From JBCCRV01 sp047619315 (lineage in GTDB: Bacteria; Myxococcota_A; Polyangia; Polyangiales; Houyiibacteriaceae): DNA of 8,897 nt. Each line of letters begins with the position of its first letter. Position 1 is the first letter of the stretch. Under the pieces are notes generated by a model that saw nothing but the letters and a program-made list of their open reading frames with translations, did not search any database and was not told where the DNA came from. A program made the position numbers and the translations under genes. This document shows positions 1 through 6,521 of this stretch, piece by piece. The stretch covers positions 1 to 8,897 of the forward strand of contig JBLHKB010000277.1 of assembly GCA_047619315.1 (NCBI GenBank), read 5' to 3'.

Positions 1-1281
1 GATGACCGTAACGCCGCTGGCGGTTGTGTCCTGGGGCCGCGCTGTTCGGACGTCGACGTTCCAGCCGCTGTAGATTGACTCGATGCGTCGGGCGATAAGG
101 GCTTCGAGTGTTCCCGCCGCGGCTGCCACGCCAAAGAGCGGCAAGCTCGCGTAAAAGCCTGGGAGGAAGCGTAGCCAGACGACCTGTCGTATGGGACCAA
201 GTTCAAGGCGCGCGGTGTTGCCGAGACCCTCGTACTCGTCGAGGCCGAGGATGTTGATGGGCGTAAACATGGCGTCAAGAACGCCTCGCCCGGTGCCAAA
301 GAGCTCACTGATGAGTGAGTCGCCGGTGTTCTCCGAGAAGAGCGCCAGCTGGAGCTCTTCGTTGGAGCGCCACGACAAGATGAGGTCTTCGGTAAAAGAG
401 CGCCCGCTCCCATCGCTTGGCGTGAAGCTACCATCGATGCGAATCAAAGTCAGACCATCCCCTCCGAATTCGCCGCCCAAGAACCCAGCTCCGCGAAGGC
501 TGACGATGGACTCAAGGCTGGCGATCTCTGGTGAAAGACCTGTGAAAATCGTCGGCTCAACCTCGAGCAGAATATCCCGGTCAACGCTCTCACTCCGAGG
601 CGTCCCCGTCACTTCACTTCGAAGGTAGATCTCTCCCTGAAAGGTGCCAGGCCGGACGCTGCCGAGGTCGGTGCTCAGGAGCACGACGCCGCGCCGTCGA
701 TCGCCACGCTCCGCCTGCCGTACTGGAAGTTCGCCGCTCACTGGCGCTCGGACGCCGCCCTCGAGCTCGAACTCACCAGAAAAGACCGCCGTCACAGTGC
801 CTTCGTCGAGCTCTAGAAAGCCATCGCCTTCAAGAAAGATCTCGTCGTTCCAATGCACGATCTCGTCGACGTTCAAGTCGAGCCGAATCGGCAGGACCGT
901 GACGATGTCCAAAAGGAAGGGGAAGGGTTCACTCTCAACATCTTCATTTCGGATCACGACATCCACGTTGTGAACGCCTTCGCCAAAGGAGCCGATCACA
1001 CGCGAGGTCAACAAGAAGATAGCTTCGCCGCCTTCCACGCTCTCGGCATTCAGCGTCGTCCCATCGATGACGAGCACAGCGGCTTCGCCCAAGGCGTCAA
1101 GGTTCGCGACGCTGACGCGCAGGGTCGTGCCCGTGACCATCGGGACGGACGAGTCGATGTCCAAGATGATGGGCAGCACGGGCTGGAAGATGGGGGTGTT
1201 CTCGGCGCACGACGCAAGTGCCAGCGAGAGCACTAGAAGCGTCAGTGTCGTTTGGAAGGTCGTTCGAAACGGCATGTTCAT
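1..1281 (-). CDS. Lipoprotein with Ig/TIG-like repeats, 3' end cut by window edge
   Basis: An open frame of 427 codons runs from ATG at 1281 to base 1 without a stop, so the protein is incomplete at its C-terminus. The start is fixed by an ATGA overlap (1278-1281) with the stop of the upstream lipoprotein gene, which implies co-transcription and translational coupling. Residues 1-25 form a lipoprotein signal: Arg6, a hydrophobic run, then lipobox LASC with Cys25. Ala follows the Cys, so outer-membrane sorting is expected. Three beta-rich Ig-like units follow (about 36-130, 131-242, 243-368). The third, with LSPEIASLESIVSLRGAGF, resembles an IPT/TIG domain. From about 368 the sequence changes character (VVWLRFLPGFY, then RRIESIYSGWNVDVRTARP) and looks like the entry to a further globular domain, possibly a metzincin-like peptidase; that is inference, since no HExxH lies inside the window. 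The exact function is not recognised. Plus-strand frames over this stretch are shadows. Confidence 0.82.
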   Translation of the reverse strand, partial: MNMPFRTTFQTTLTLLVLSLALASCAENTPIFQPVLPIILDIDSSVPMVTGTTLRVSVANLDALGEAAVLVIDGTTLNAESVEGGEAIFLLTSRVIGSFGEGVHNVDVVIRNEDVESEPFPFLLDIVTVLPIRLDLNVDEIVHWNDEIFLEGDGFLELDEGTVTAVFSGEFELEGGVRAPVSGELPVRQAERGDRRRGVVLLSTDLGSVRPGTFQGEIYLRSEVTGTPRSESVDRDILLEVEPTIFTGLSPEIASLESIVSLRGAGFLGGEFGGDGLTLIRIDGSFTPSDGSGRSFTEDLILSWRSNEELQLALFSENTGDSLISELFGTGRGVLDAMFTPINILGLDEYEGLGNTARLELGPIRQVVWLRFLPGFYASLPLFGVAAAAGTLEALIARRIESIYSGWNVDVRTARPQDTTASGVTVI

Positions 1282-3752
1282 TCCGGAATGCAGAGGAACT
1301 CGAGGGAGCCGCCAAGGGTGGGCTCGAGCGAGCAGTCATAGCCCGAGGGGCGACATTGAGTGTCGGATTCGGTGCAGTTGGGCGCACAGACGTTTTCGCC
1401 GGTGTTGTCCTCGAAGCAGAAGCTGCCCGTCGCACAGTCCGAGTTGCTGGTGCAGCCCGCGCGAGCGCAGAGGCCGCCGGGCCAGTCGAGGCAGCTGCTC
1501 TGCCCGCCGCAGTCCGAGAAGTCCGAACATGTGTCACCATCGCTGCCGCCACCGCGCTTGGCGCAGAAGCGGCCCTGGGGGAACCACTTGCAGGCCTCAA
1601 GAGCACGGCAATCACCGTTGCGCGCGCATGGGGACCCGCATTCGCTTTCCGTTCCTGGACCCGGTGTTGGACAGCCGTAGTTTGCGGGGCAGGAGAATGT
1701 GAACTGACACACGCGGCTTGTGCACGTTCCGTCATCGCTGCAGACCTGATCGAGTGGACATTCGAGACTCGTCGCGCATCCACTGGTCATGGCCTCGTCG
1801 ACGGTGAGCATGTAGTTCGATGTGTCCATCTGGAAGCCATCGATGGCCACCATGTACGTGCCGGCCTCGGTGACTCGCTGCGATATCGTCTCCATGGAGC
1901 CCCGCGCGATGGAGGTCGCAATGGTTGTGCCGCCTGGAGAGAGGAGTCGAACGTCAAGGTCTTCACCTGCCGTGACAATGTTGAGCGTGATGTCGAGCTG
2001 CGCCGGTGACGTCACGGAGAAGCTGAAGTAGTCGATGTCCCCGGGACAAACCGAGCCGGCAACGCTGCTCGAAAGTGCCAGCGTGCTCGCGTCCTCGCGT
2101 GTGTTGTTGTCTTCAAAAGCGTCTGGAATGCAGCACGCGCTTCCCGACGCGGAGTTGACTTCGAGGCTATATTCGTTGGCGTCGCCATCGTAGCCGAACA
2201 CCCGCGCGAACGCCGTCGTCGACGCTCCGAAACAATACTCGATCAACTCTTCGTTCTCGGTGCTCGCGCTGCTTGCGAGCGCCGTTCCAGAGGAGTCTAG
2301 TAGTTCGAGGTCGAGGTCGCCGTCGTCGTGGTTGAAGCCGAAGAGACGAACCGTGATTCTGTCGTTGGTGTCGACGGGGATCCGGAAGAAGTCGGGGTCG
2401 TTCACGCACGCCTCACCGTCGGTGATCAGCCCGCTATAGAGCGTGGCCTGAGCGGACGTGTCGTCGTCCTCACGTCCGTCGTCACCCATGCACATATAGC
2501 CGCCTACGCCCACGCAGATGTCTTCCACGGGTCCGCATCCAGCAAGTACCGCGCCGTCCGTAGTGGGTGTTGCGCCACAGGAGCCATTCACACATTCGTT
2601 CTCGCTGCAGTCGGCGACACAGAGGCCGCCGTCGGCGGTCTGAGCACAGCGCCCTTCGCTGCAGTCTGCGTTTGTGGAGCAAGATTCACATTCTCCAAGG
2701 TCGCCGCCACCGGAGCCGATCACGGCTTCGAACTCGATAACCTGGGAATCCGTACGATGGTCACACGCGCTGCCCGTGGGGTCGTCGTTGTCCGTCGCGC
2801 TGACGACGAAGTAGAAGGTCTGGCTGTCGCCCTCATCGCCTTGGACCGAGGGAACGCGAGCGCTCCACTCTCCAGAGCGTGGCCGCATGACCAGCTGTTC
2901 GAACTCGGTGATGTCTGGACGCACCAGGTCGTCTGGGCGGCTCGTCGTATAGAAGAGGAGCGGCGCGTCGCGCAGGTCCATGTCGTCCGTGACGTTGGCG
3001 CGAACTTCCCAGCCACTGGAGCTGGTGATGCGTCCGCCGTCTGCTGGCGACACCACGGTGACGTTTGGCGCGTCTCCTGGGCAGTCGTCCCGGACCTCTC
3101 CGCGAAGCACAACAATGTAGTCGAGTGGAGTCTCGTGCGTGCCGTCGTTTGCGACGAGTGGAATCGTCCAGCGCTCTGCGGTCCCCGCCTGGCTGTCCGA
3201 TGGACACCACTCGAACTCCGCACGTTTGGCGTCGGTCTGAGTGACCTCTGCGCCTTCTGGAAGCGCAGTCCGTGCTTCGATGTCCACGTTGGATGTGTCG
3301 TCGTCGCGAACTTCGATGTCGAAGCGCACACAGGGGTCTTGCGCGAGGTCATAGGCGTTGCCCGGACCCGGACGGATAAACGTTGGCGCGGCGTCCGTCG
3401 ACGAGGTCACGTTGATCACAACAGGGGTGGAGTCGACGACATCTCCGCCGTCGAGGAGCTGGATGATCACCTCGTGGGCTCCGACGTGGCTGGCGAGGGG
3501 AGTCCAGCGAAACTCGCCGCCGGCGCTCGCGGAGCCGCTGATGCTGGCGGTTCGGTTGAACGCCGGTACATCCTCGGGACCTTCGAAGCCAAAGATGAGG
3601 TTACCTCCGCCGCTGACGGAAATCGGCATTCTCAGCGTCTCCCCCACCATGACGTTTTGCGATGGGAGAGGATCGATGGTGAGATCTCCACCTGGCCCGC
3701 AGGCAAGGCAAAGAGCGAGGGCACTCAAGGAAAAGGCTCGAAGTCTGTTCAC
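1278..3752 (-). CDS. Large Cys-rich lipoprotein with Ig-like and PPC domains
   Basis: I chose GTG 3752 (824 aa) because it gives a compact lipoprotein signal: VNRLRAF, a hydrophobic stretch, then CLAC with Cys18. An in-frame GTG at 3788 would add 12 Arg-rich residues (836 aa) and cannot be excluded. Neither start has a Shine-Dalgarno sequence. Numbering from 3752, three Ig/cadherin-like segments (about 25-115, 122-220, 227-345) are followed by a Cys-rich block (355-421, 11 Cys). Two bacterial pre-peptidase C-terminal (PPC) domains come next (about 428-533 and 544-653), marked by DPDFFRIPV..DLDLELLD and DIDYFSFSV..EDLDVRLLS. The C-terminal block (about 659-824) holds 24 Cys with recurring xxxDC units (RNGDC, DFSDC, SNSDC). 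PPC domains normally accompany secreted peptidases, but no catalytic domain is seen, so a structural, adhesive or binding role at the cell surface is more likely. The gene overlaps the next lipoprotein gene by 4 bp. Specific function is unknown. Confidence 0.92.
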   Translation of the reverse strand: MNRLRAFSLSALALCLACGPGGDLTIDPLPSQNVMVGETLRMPISVSGGGNLIFGFEGPEDVPAFNRTASISGSASAGGEFRWTPLASHVGAHEVIIQLLDGGDVVDSTPVVINVTSSTDAAPTFIRPGPGNAYDLAQDPCVRFDIEVRDDDTSNVDIEARTALPEGAEVTQTDAKRAEFEWCPSDSQAGTAERWTIPLVANDGTHETPLDYIVVLRGEVRDDCPGDAPNVTVVSPADGGRITSSSGWEVRANVTDDMDLRDAPLLFYTTSRPDDLVRPDITEFEQLVMRPRSGEWSARVPSVQGDEGDSQTFYFVVSATDNDDPTGSACDHRTDSQVIEFEAVIGSGGGDLGECESCSTNADCSEGRCAQTADGGLCVADCSENECVNGSCGATPTTDGAVLAGCGPVEDICVGVGGYMCMGDDGREDDDTSAQATLYSGLITDGEACVNDPDFFRIPVDTNDRITVRLFGFNHDDGDLDLELLDSSGTALASSASTENEELIEYCFGASTTAFARVFGYDGDANEYSLEVNSASGSACCIPDAFEDNNTREDASTLALSSSVAGSVCPGDIDYFSFSVTSPAQLDITLNIVTAGEDLDVRLLSPGGTTIATSIARGSMETISQRVTEAGTYMVAIDGFQMDTSNYMLTVDEAMTSGCATSLECPLDQVCSDDGTCTSRVCQFTFSCPANYGCPTPGPGTESECGSPCARNGDCRALEACKWFPQGRFCAKRGGGSDGDTCSDFSDCGGQSSCLDWPGGLCARAGCTSNSDCATGSFCFEDNTGENVCAPNCTESDTQCRPSGYDCSLEPTLGGSLEFLCIPE

Positions 3753-3758
3753 AGAGAA

Positions 3759-3764
3759 AATGTA
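3759..3764 (-). promoter_or_regulatory. -10-like hexamer before the Cys-rich lipoprotein gene
   Basis: TACATT on the minus strand (3764 down to 3759) matches four of six -10 positions and ends 6 nt before the preferred GTG start at 3752. There is no TGn extension and no recognisable -35. It gives modest support to the 3752 start over 3788, because a promoter here would leave 3788 untranscribed from it. Confidence 0.2.
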
Positions 3765-3839
3765 CCGTGGCCAGCGCCTTCCGGCCACCCGGCGAACGAA
3801 GGGGCGCTGGTCTGACCGTCCCCAAAAACGCGGTTTCGC

Positions 3840-5159
3840 CTAATGAATCATCGGGTTGGCGAATTCGACGGTCATATCGATGCTCAGGCTGGTGGCGCCA
3901 GGCGCGATTTGTGCCGGAATTGCGCCGAAAGGTGCACTTTGAACGATCGCCTGGAGTGCCGCTTGGTCCATGTCCGAGAAGCCACTTGAACGCATTCGGC
4001 GAGGCCGACTCGCCAGCTCGCCACGGCGATTGACGACGAGTCGATACACGACGAGCCCTTGGTCCATCGCGATCATTCGTGCTCGCGGGAACACGAGAGC
4101 GTTCTCGACCTGGCGGCGAGCGCGCAAGTACCAGCCCTGGTAGCGCCGGCTCGATGTGTCCAAGCCGTCAGCTCCTCGGCCGGGTTGGTGCGGGCGAGCG
4201 GCTCCGCCTTCGACGTCATCTTGGCCTTCGCCCGCCGCTCCTAAGCCAGCTTGGCCACCTCGTCCGAGGCCTTCGCCGCGACGCCGGCTCGCTTCCACAG
4301 TGCTCTGCACCAAGAGCCTGGCGAGCTGCTCGGCGTCTTGGTTGTCGCTGGGGCGTGCGGATGTCTGGGCAAGGGTAGCCGCGGGACCTTCATCGACATG
4401 CGGGCGCCCCGTGGCCACATCGGCGCGCGGAGACTCTCGGCTGCCACGGCCCCCCGCGACGCCGCGACCAGGGGAGGGGGCTGCTCCGGCCTGGGCCGAG
4501 CGAGTGCTGCCGGCGGCGACCCGGTCGCTCCTACCTTCGTCCGCTTCGTCGCCTGCTTCTTGGCCCGCCGACGCCTGTGAGTTCGGCGCGCTGCCTTCTT
4601 GGGACGCTTGGGTGGCGAAGAGCGCTCCCTCTTGTACGGCGGCTCGGGACGGAACCCTGCGCTGACGTGTTCGTCCGGTGCCGGTCGCGAGGAAGGGCTG
4701 GTCGTTGGGGTTTGGCGTCGAGCGCCGGTTTTCATAGGAGGCGCGACTTGAGCTCGTGCGAATGCGCTGAATCTGACTGCGATCACTCGCGGTGAGTGGG
4801 GAGTCTTGAAGATGAGCGTCGTGTGTTCGACTCACCAAAAACGTGATGTCGACGCTGCCGCGGCCGTCGCCTCCTGCCGCGTTACTCGCGTTGTGCACGT
4901 TTGCGCGACTCGCCACTCCGCCGAGCTCCACGGGTACAGAATTACGTTCTGTTGGGCGCGCGAGCTCCGCCTCACCGGGCCAGGCTTCTGCCAAGGGAAG
5001 TGAATCCCAAGCCGTAGGAGATGCAAAGGAATCACGCGCGTACTGAGGCACGCCAACGAGGAACGCCGCGAGCAACGCATGGAACATGAGCGAAAGCCCA
5101 GCGCCCACGAAGAAGCTCCGGGCCGACCCACTCATCCGGGCTGCGATGGGCTGCGCCAC
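3840..5159 (-). CDS. TonB-type energy transducer-like protein, C-terminal TonB domain
   Basis: The frame of 439 codons starts at GTG 5159; ATG 5135 (codon 9) is an alternative. I keep 5159 because a -10-like TGCTATGCT lies just ahead of it and neither start has a Shine-Dalgarno sequence. One N-terminal membrane segment (about 15-38, SFFVGAGLSLMFHALLAAF) anchors the protein in the inner membrane. A long polar, probably disordered linker (about 45-335) is rich in Ala, Gly, Ser, Arg, Gln and Glu rather than the Pro-Lys/Pro-Glu repeats of classical TonB. The C-terminal domain (about 340-436) shows TonB_C features: VENALVFP, VVYRLVVNRRGEL, and SGFSDMDQAALQAI with SAPFGAIP. TonB proteins couple proton motive force through ExbB/ExbD to outer-membrane transporters. 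No exbB, exbD or receptor gene is present here, so partner and substrate are unknown. It sits 54 bp after lgt and ahead of two lipoprotein genes, probably in the same transcription unit. Confidence 0.88.
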   Translation of the reverse strand: MAQPIAARMSGSARSFFVGAGLSLMFHALLAAFLVGVPQYARDSFASPTAWDSLPLAEAWPGEAELARPTERNSVPVELGGVASRANVHNASNAAGGDGRGSVDITFLVSRTHDAHLQDSPLTASDRSQIQRIRTSSSRASYENRRSTPNPNDQPFLATGTGRTRQRRVPSRAAVQEGALFATQASQEGSAPNSQASAGQEAGDEADEGRSDRVAAGSTRSAQAGAAPSPGRGVAGGRGSRESPRADVATGRPHVDEGPAATLAQTSARPSDNQDAEQLARLLVQSTVEASRRRGEGLGRGGQAGLGAAGEGQDDVEGGAARPHQPGRGADGLDTSSRRYQGWYLRARRQVENALVFPRARMIAMDQGLVVYRLVVNRRGELASRPRRMRSSGFSDMDQAALQAIVQSAPFGAIPAQIAPGATSLSIDMTVEFANPMIH

Positions 5160-5163
5160 GCCC

Positions 5164-5185
5164 GAGCATAGCAGAGAGCATGCTC
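5164..5185. repeat. GAGCAT half-site cluster with a perfect 10-bp palindrome
   Basis: Plus-strand GAGCAT occurs at 5164-5169 and 5176-5181, a 12-bp period, and its complement ATGCTC at 5180-5185. The last two overlap to make the perfect palindrome GAGCATGCTC (5176-5185). The cluster covers the -10-like element of the TonB-like gene, the position of a repressor operator. Function is inferred from geometry only; a 10-bp palindrome can arise by chance. Confidence 0.25.
5165..5173 (-). promoter_or_regulatory. Extended -10-like element before the TonB-like gene
   Basis: On the minus strand TGC then TATGCT (5173 down to 5165) ends 5 nt before the GTG at 5159. TATGCT matches four of six positions of TATAAT and carries the TGn extension. 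I find no convincing -35. It could be an internal promoter downstream of lgt giving an almost leaderless transcript. Confidence 0.3.
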
Positions 5186-5213
5186 AGGCCGCGAAGGTCA
5201 CCAGACCTCGGCT

Positions 5214-6299
5214 CTAGCGCTTCTTCTTCGTCTTGCGACGCTTCGCGGATGCGGAGGGTTTGTCGTCTGTCTTCATGGAATCATCCGCGTCTTCCACATC
5301 TGCGTCGGGTTCAGACTTCTTCTCGCCGGCCTGCCGAAGAGAGAGACGCATCCGGTCCGGGATGTGCCACTTGGGATTCTTGAATATGTGAATGAGCAGT
5401 CCGATGGCCATGATGAACATGGCAATCGACGCATACTGGGCTGGAGTCAGCCCGCTAAAGCGTACGTCGGCTCCGGCCTGGTCTTGGATACGCAGGAAAT
5501 CCAGCATGAAACGACCAGGGGTGTAGAGGAGTGGCATCAAGCCCACCCAAAGCCCCATAGGGCGTTTCTCTCTGGGGTAGACGCGAAGGATCACCAGGAA
5601 AATGACCATTATAACTGTGGCGTAGATGACCTCGTAGAAGCCGAGGTCATGCCGCGCGACGCCACTGTTGTTGTAGTTGTCGACCGCGAGGAAGAAGTCG
5701 GTCTCAGCACCGGGGTGGTCATGGACCACGAAGCAGCCTGAGCGACCGAACATCCAGCCCAAGGGGAATGCGAATCCGACCGCGTCTGCGAGGGCCCAAG
5801 CGGGCATTTTCCGTCGTTTCCGCCAGACCCAGACGCCTATGATGGCGCCAACGAAGCCGCCGTAGCTAGAAAGACCCATCCACTTCAAGTTGTTCGTGGG
5901 GTCCTGGAAGAACGCGAGAAGGTCATCGGTCTCGTAGAAGACCGCGTTCAGCAGAATGGCGAAGATAAAACCGATGAACACGACGTGCGTCGCAAAGTCC
6001 GACAAAATGTGGGGATCGATGTCGAGACGCTTCGCGTACCACTCCGCGAGTTTGGTGCCGAGGACGACTCCAGTCGCGACGAGGATGCCGAAGGGCTGGA
6101 TCGGAACTGGGTCGAAACCCTTCCAGAGCGCGATGAGAGACATGCCAGCGGCGAAGAGCGCCGTCGACATCGCCTGCTGTCGCCACTTGGGATTGGCCGC
6201 CGCGAGGGCGCACCCCGCGAAGACTGCACCCGCGAGGTACAGAAGCGGAATCTCGATGGCTTCGAATTTGAACCAGGGAATAAAGAGGAAAGTCCGCAT
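5214..6299 (-). CDS. lgt: Prolipoprotein diacylglyceryl transferase (divergent Lgt)
   Basis: This polytopic inner-membrane enzyme moves diacylglycerol from phosphatidylglycerol to the lipobox Cys of prolipoproteins. The protein is 361 aa against 291 in E. coli. Aligning by eye, IQPFGILVATG (68-77) matches the Tyr26 region, SSYGGFVGA (144-152) the His103-Gly-Gly loop, GRSGCFVVHDHPG (185-197) the GRLGNFINGELWG signature, RHDLGFYE (216-223) the RHPSQLYE motif, and PGRFMLDFLR (261-270) the Arg239/Glu243 helix. Arg186, Gly197 and Arg263 are kept. Tyr26 becomes Phe70, His103 becomes Tyr146, Asn146 becomes Cys189, Glu151 becomes Asp194 and Glu243 becomes Asp267. Extra parts are about 60 N-terminal residues with two predicted membrane helices and a charged tail (326-361) ending KRRKTKKKR. 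ATG 6299 is the only good start; AGGG lies 10 nt upstream, weak as an RBS. It heads a minus-strand group with two lipoprotein genes. The family call is firm; activity is inferred. Confidence 0.9.
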   Translation of the reverse strand: MRTFLFIPWFKFEAIEIPLLYLAGAVFAGCALAAANPKWRQQAMSTALFAAGMSLIALWKGFDPVPIQPFGILVATGVVLGTKLAEWYAKRLDIDPHILSDFATHVVFIGFIFAILLNAVFYETDDLLAFFQDPTNNLKWMGLSSYGGFVGAIIGVWVWRKRRKMPAWALADAVGFAFPLGWMFGRSGCFVVHDHPGAETDFFLAVDNYNNSGVARHDLGFYEVIYATVIMVIFLVILRVYPREKRPMGLWVGLMPLLYTPGRFMLDFLRIQDQAGADVRFSGLTPAQYASIAMFIMAIGLLIHIFKNPKWHIPDRMRLSLRQAGEKKSEPDADVEDADDSMKTDDKPSASAKRRKTKKKR

Positions 6300-6308
6300 C
6301 GCGCGCGC

Positions 6309-6317
6309 ACCCTAGCA
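6309..6317 (-). promoter_or_regulatory. lgt: Weak extended -10-like element before lgt
   Basis: On the minus strand TGC then TAGGGT (6317 down to 6309) ends 9 nt before the lgt ATG at 6299. The hexamer matches three of six consensus positions and no properly spaced -35 is seen. The CTGCTA core is the same as ahead of eno and the TonB-like gene, which is the main reason to list it. The AGGG inside it could instead act as a weak ribosome binding site. Confidence 0.22.
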
Positions 6318-6401
6318 GCTTGGCGGCAACTCGCACTGCCGCAAAATTGTGGAAAAAGTAGTCAAAAAAACGGCTTCCTTGAGGTGCCCCGTTTTCGCGA
6401 G

Positions 6402-6429
6402 CGCGACGGAGCTTTCGCTCCCGCGTTTT
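6402..6429 (+). terminator. GC-rich hairpin followed by TTTT, possible attenuator
   Basis: CGCG (6402-6405), a two-base AC bulge, GGAGC (6408-6412), loop TTTC, GCTCC (6417-6421) and CGCG (6422-6425) form a nine-pair stem followed directly by TTTT (6426-6429). Read on the plus strand it has the shape of a short intrinsic terminator, about 93 bp ahead of the dehydrogenase start. It could stop stray plus-strand transcripts or act in a leader. The T-run is short, so termination strength is doubtful. Confidence 0.28.
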
Positions 6430-6521
6430 CGTCAACACGCCAACCGCCCCGGATACGTTCTATTTCATCCAGCCCTCGCTTTGTCGTTTGCAGCCAAGGC
6501 GGAATCGCTGATGATCACGGC

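Larger units (their letters stand above)
6300..6521. promoter_or_regulatory. Divergent intergenic region between lgt and the dehydrogenase gene
   Basis: These 222 bp separate outward-facing genes and must hold promoters for both unless transcription enters from outside. An A/T-rich island at 6341-6370 stands out from the GC-rich surroundings; on the minus strand it contains TTGACT (6365 down to 6360), a good -35, but without a well-spaced -10. On the plus strand TTTGCA (6487-6492), 17 bp, GATGAT (6510-6515) is a weak promoter candidate ending 6 nt before the dehydrogenase ATG. No small ORF here looks coding. Confidence 0.4.

Noticed and set aside
191..628. 145-codon plus-strand frame near the left edge
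   Set aside because: Antisense to the edge-truncated lipoprotein, which has a proper lipobox and Ig-like pattern.
1097..1783. 228-codon minus-strand frame with many Ala, Ser and Arg
   Set aside because: It is out of frame with, and nested across, the two lipoprotein genes whose signal peptides and Cys patterns are convincing.
1218..2009. 263-codon plus-strand frame
   Set aside because: Antisense shadow of the Cys-rich lipoprotein; the residue composition follows the complementary strand and no motif is seen.
2328..3815. 495-codon open frame on the plus strand
   Set aside because: It lies antisense to the Cys-rich lipoprotein gene, has no recognisable domain, and is the kind of long shadow frame that GC-rich coding DNA produces.
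4241..4786. 181-codon minus-strand frame inside the TonB-like gene
   Set aside because: Alternate-frame reading of the low-complexity linker; Arg/Pro/Ala-rich with no start signal or domain.
6322..6340. Possible sigma-54 -24/-12 element (TTGGCGGC...)
   Set aside because: The GG-to-GC spacing is one base short of the strict sigma-54 requirement and the flanks match poorly.
5985..6521. In-frame 5' extension of the dehydrogenase frame (517 codons in total)
   Set aside because: The extra 179 codons overlap lgt antisense and the intergenic region, with no family similarity; homology starts at ATG 6522.
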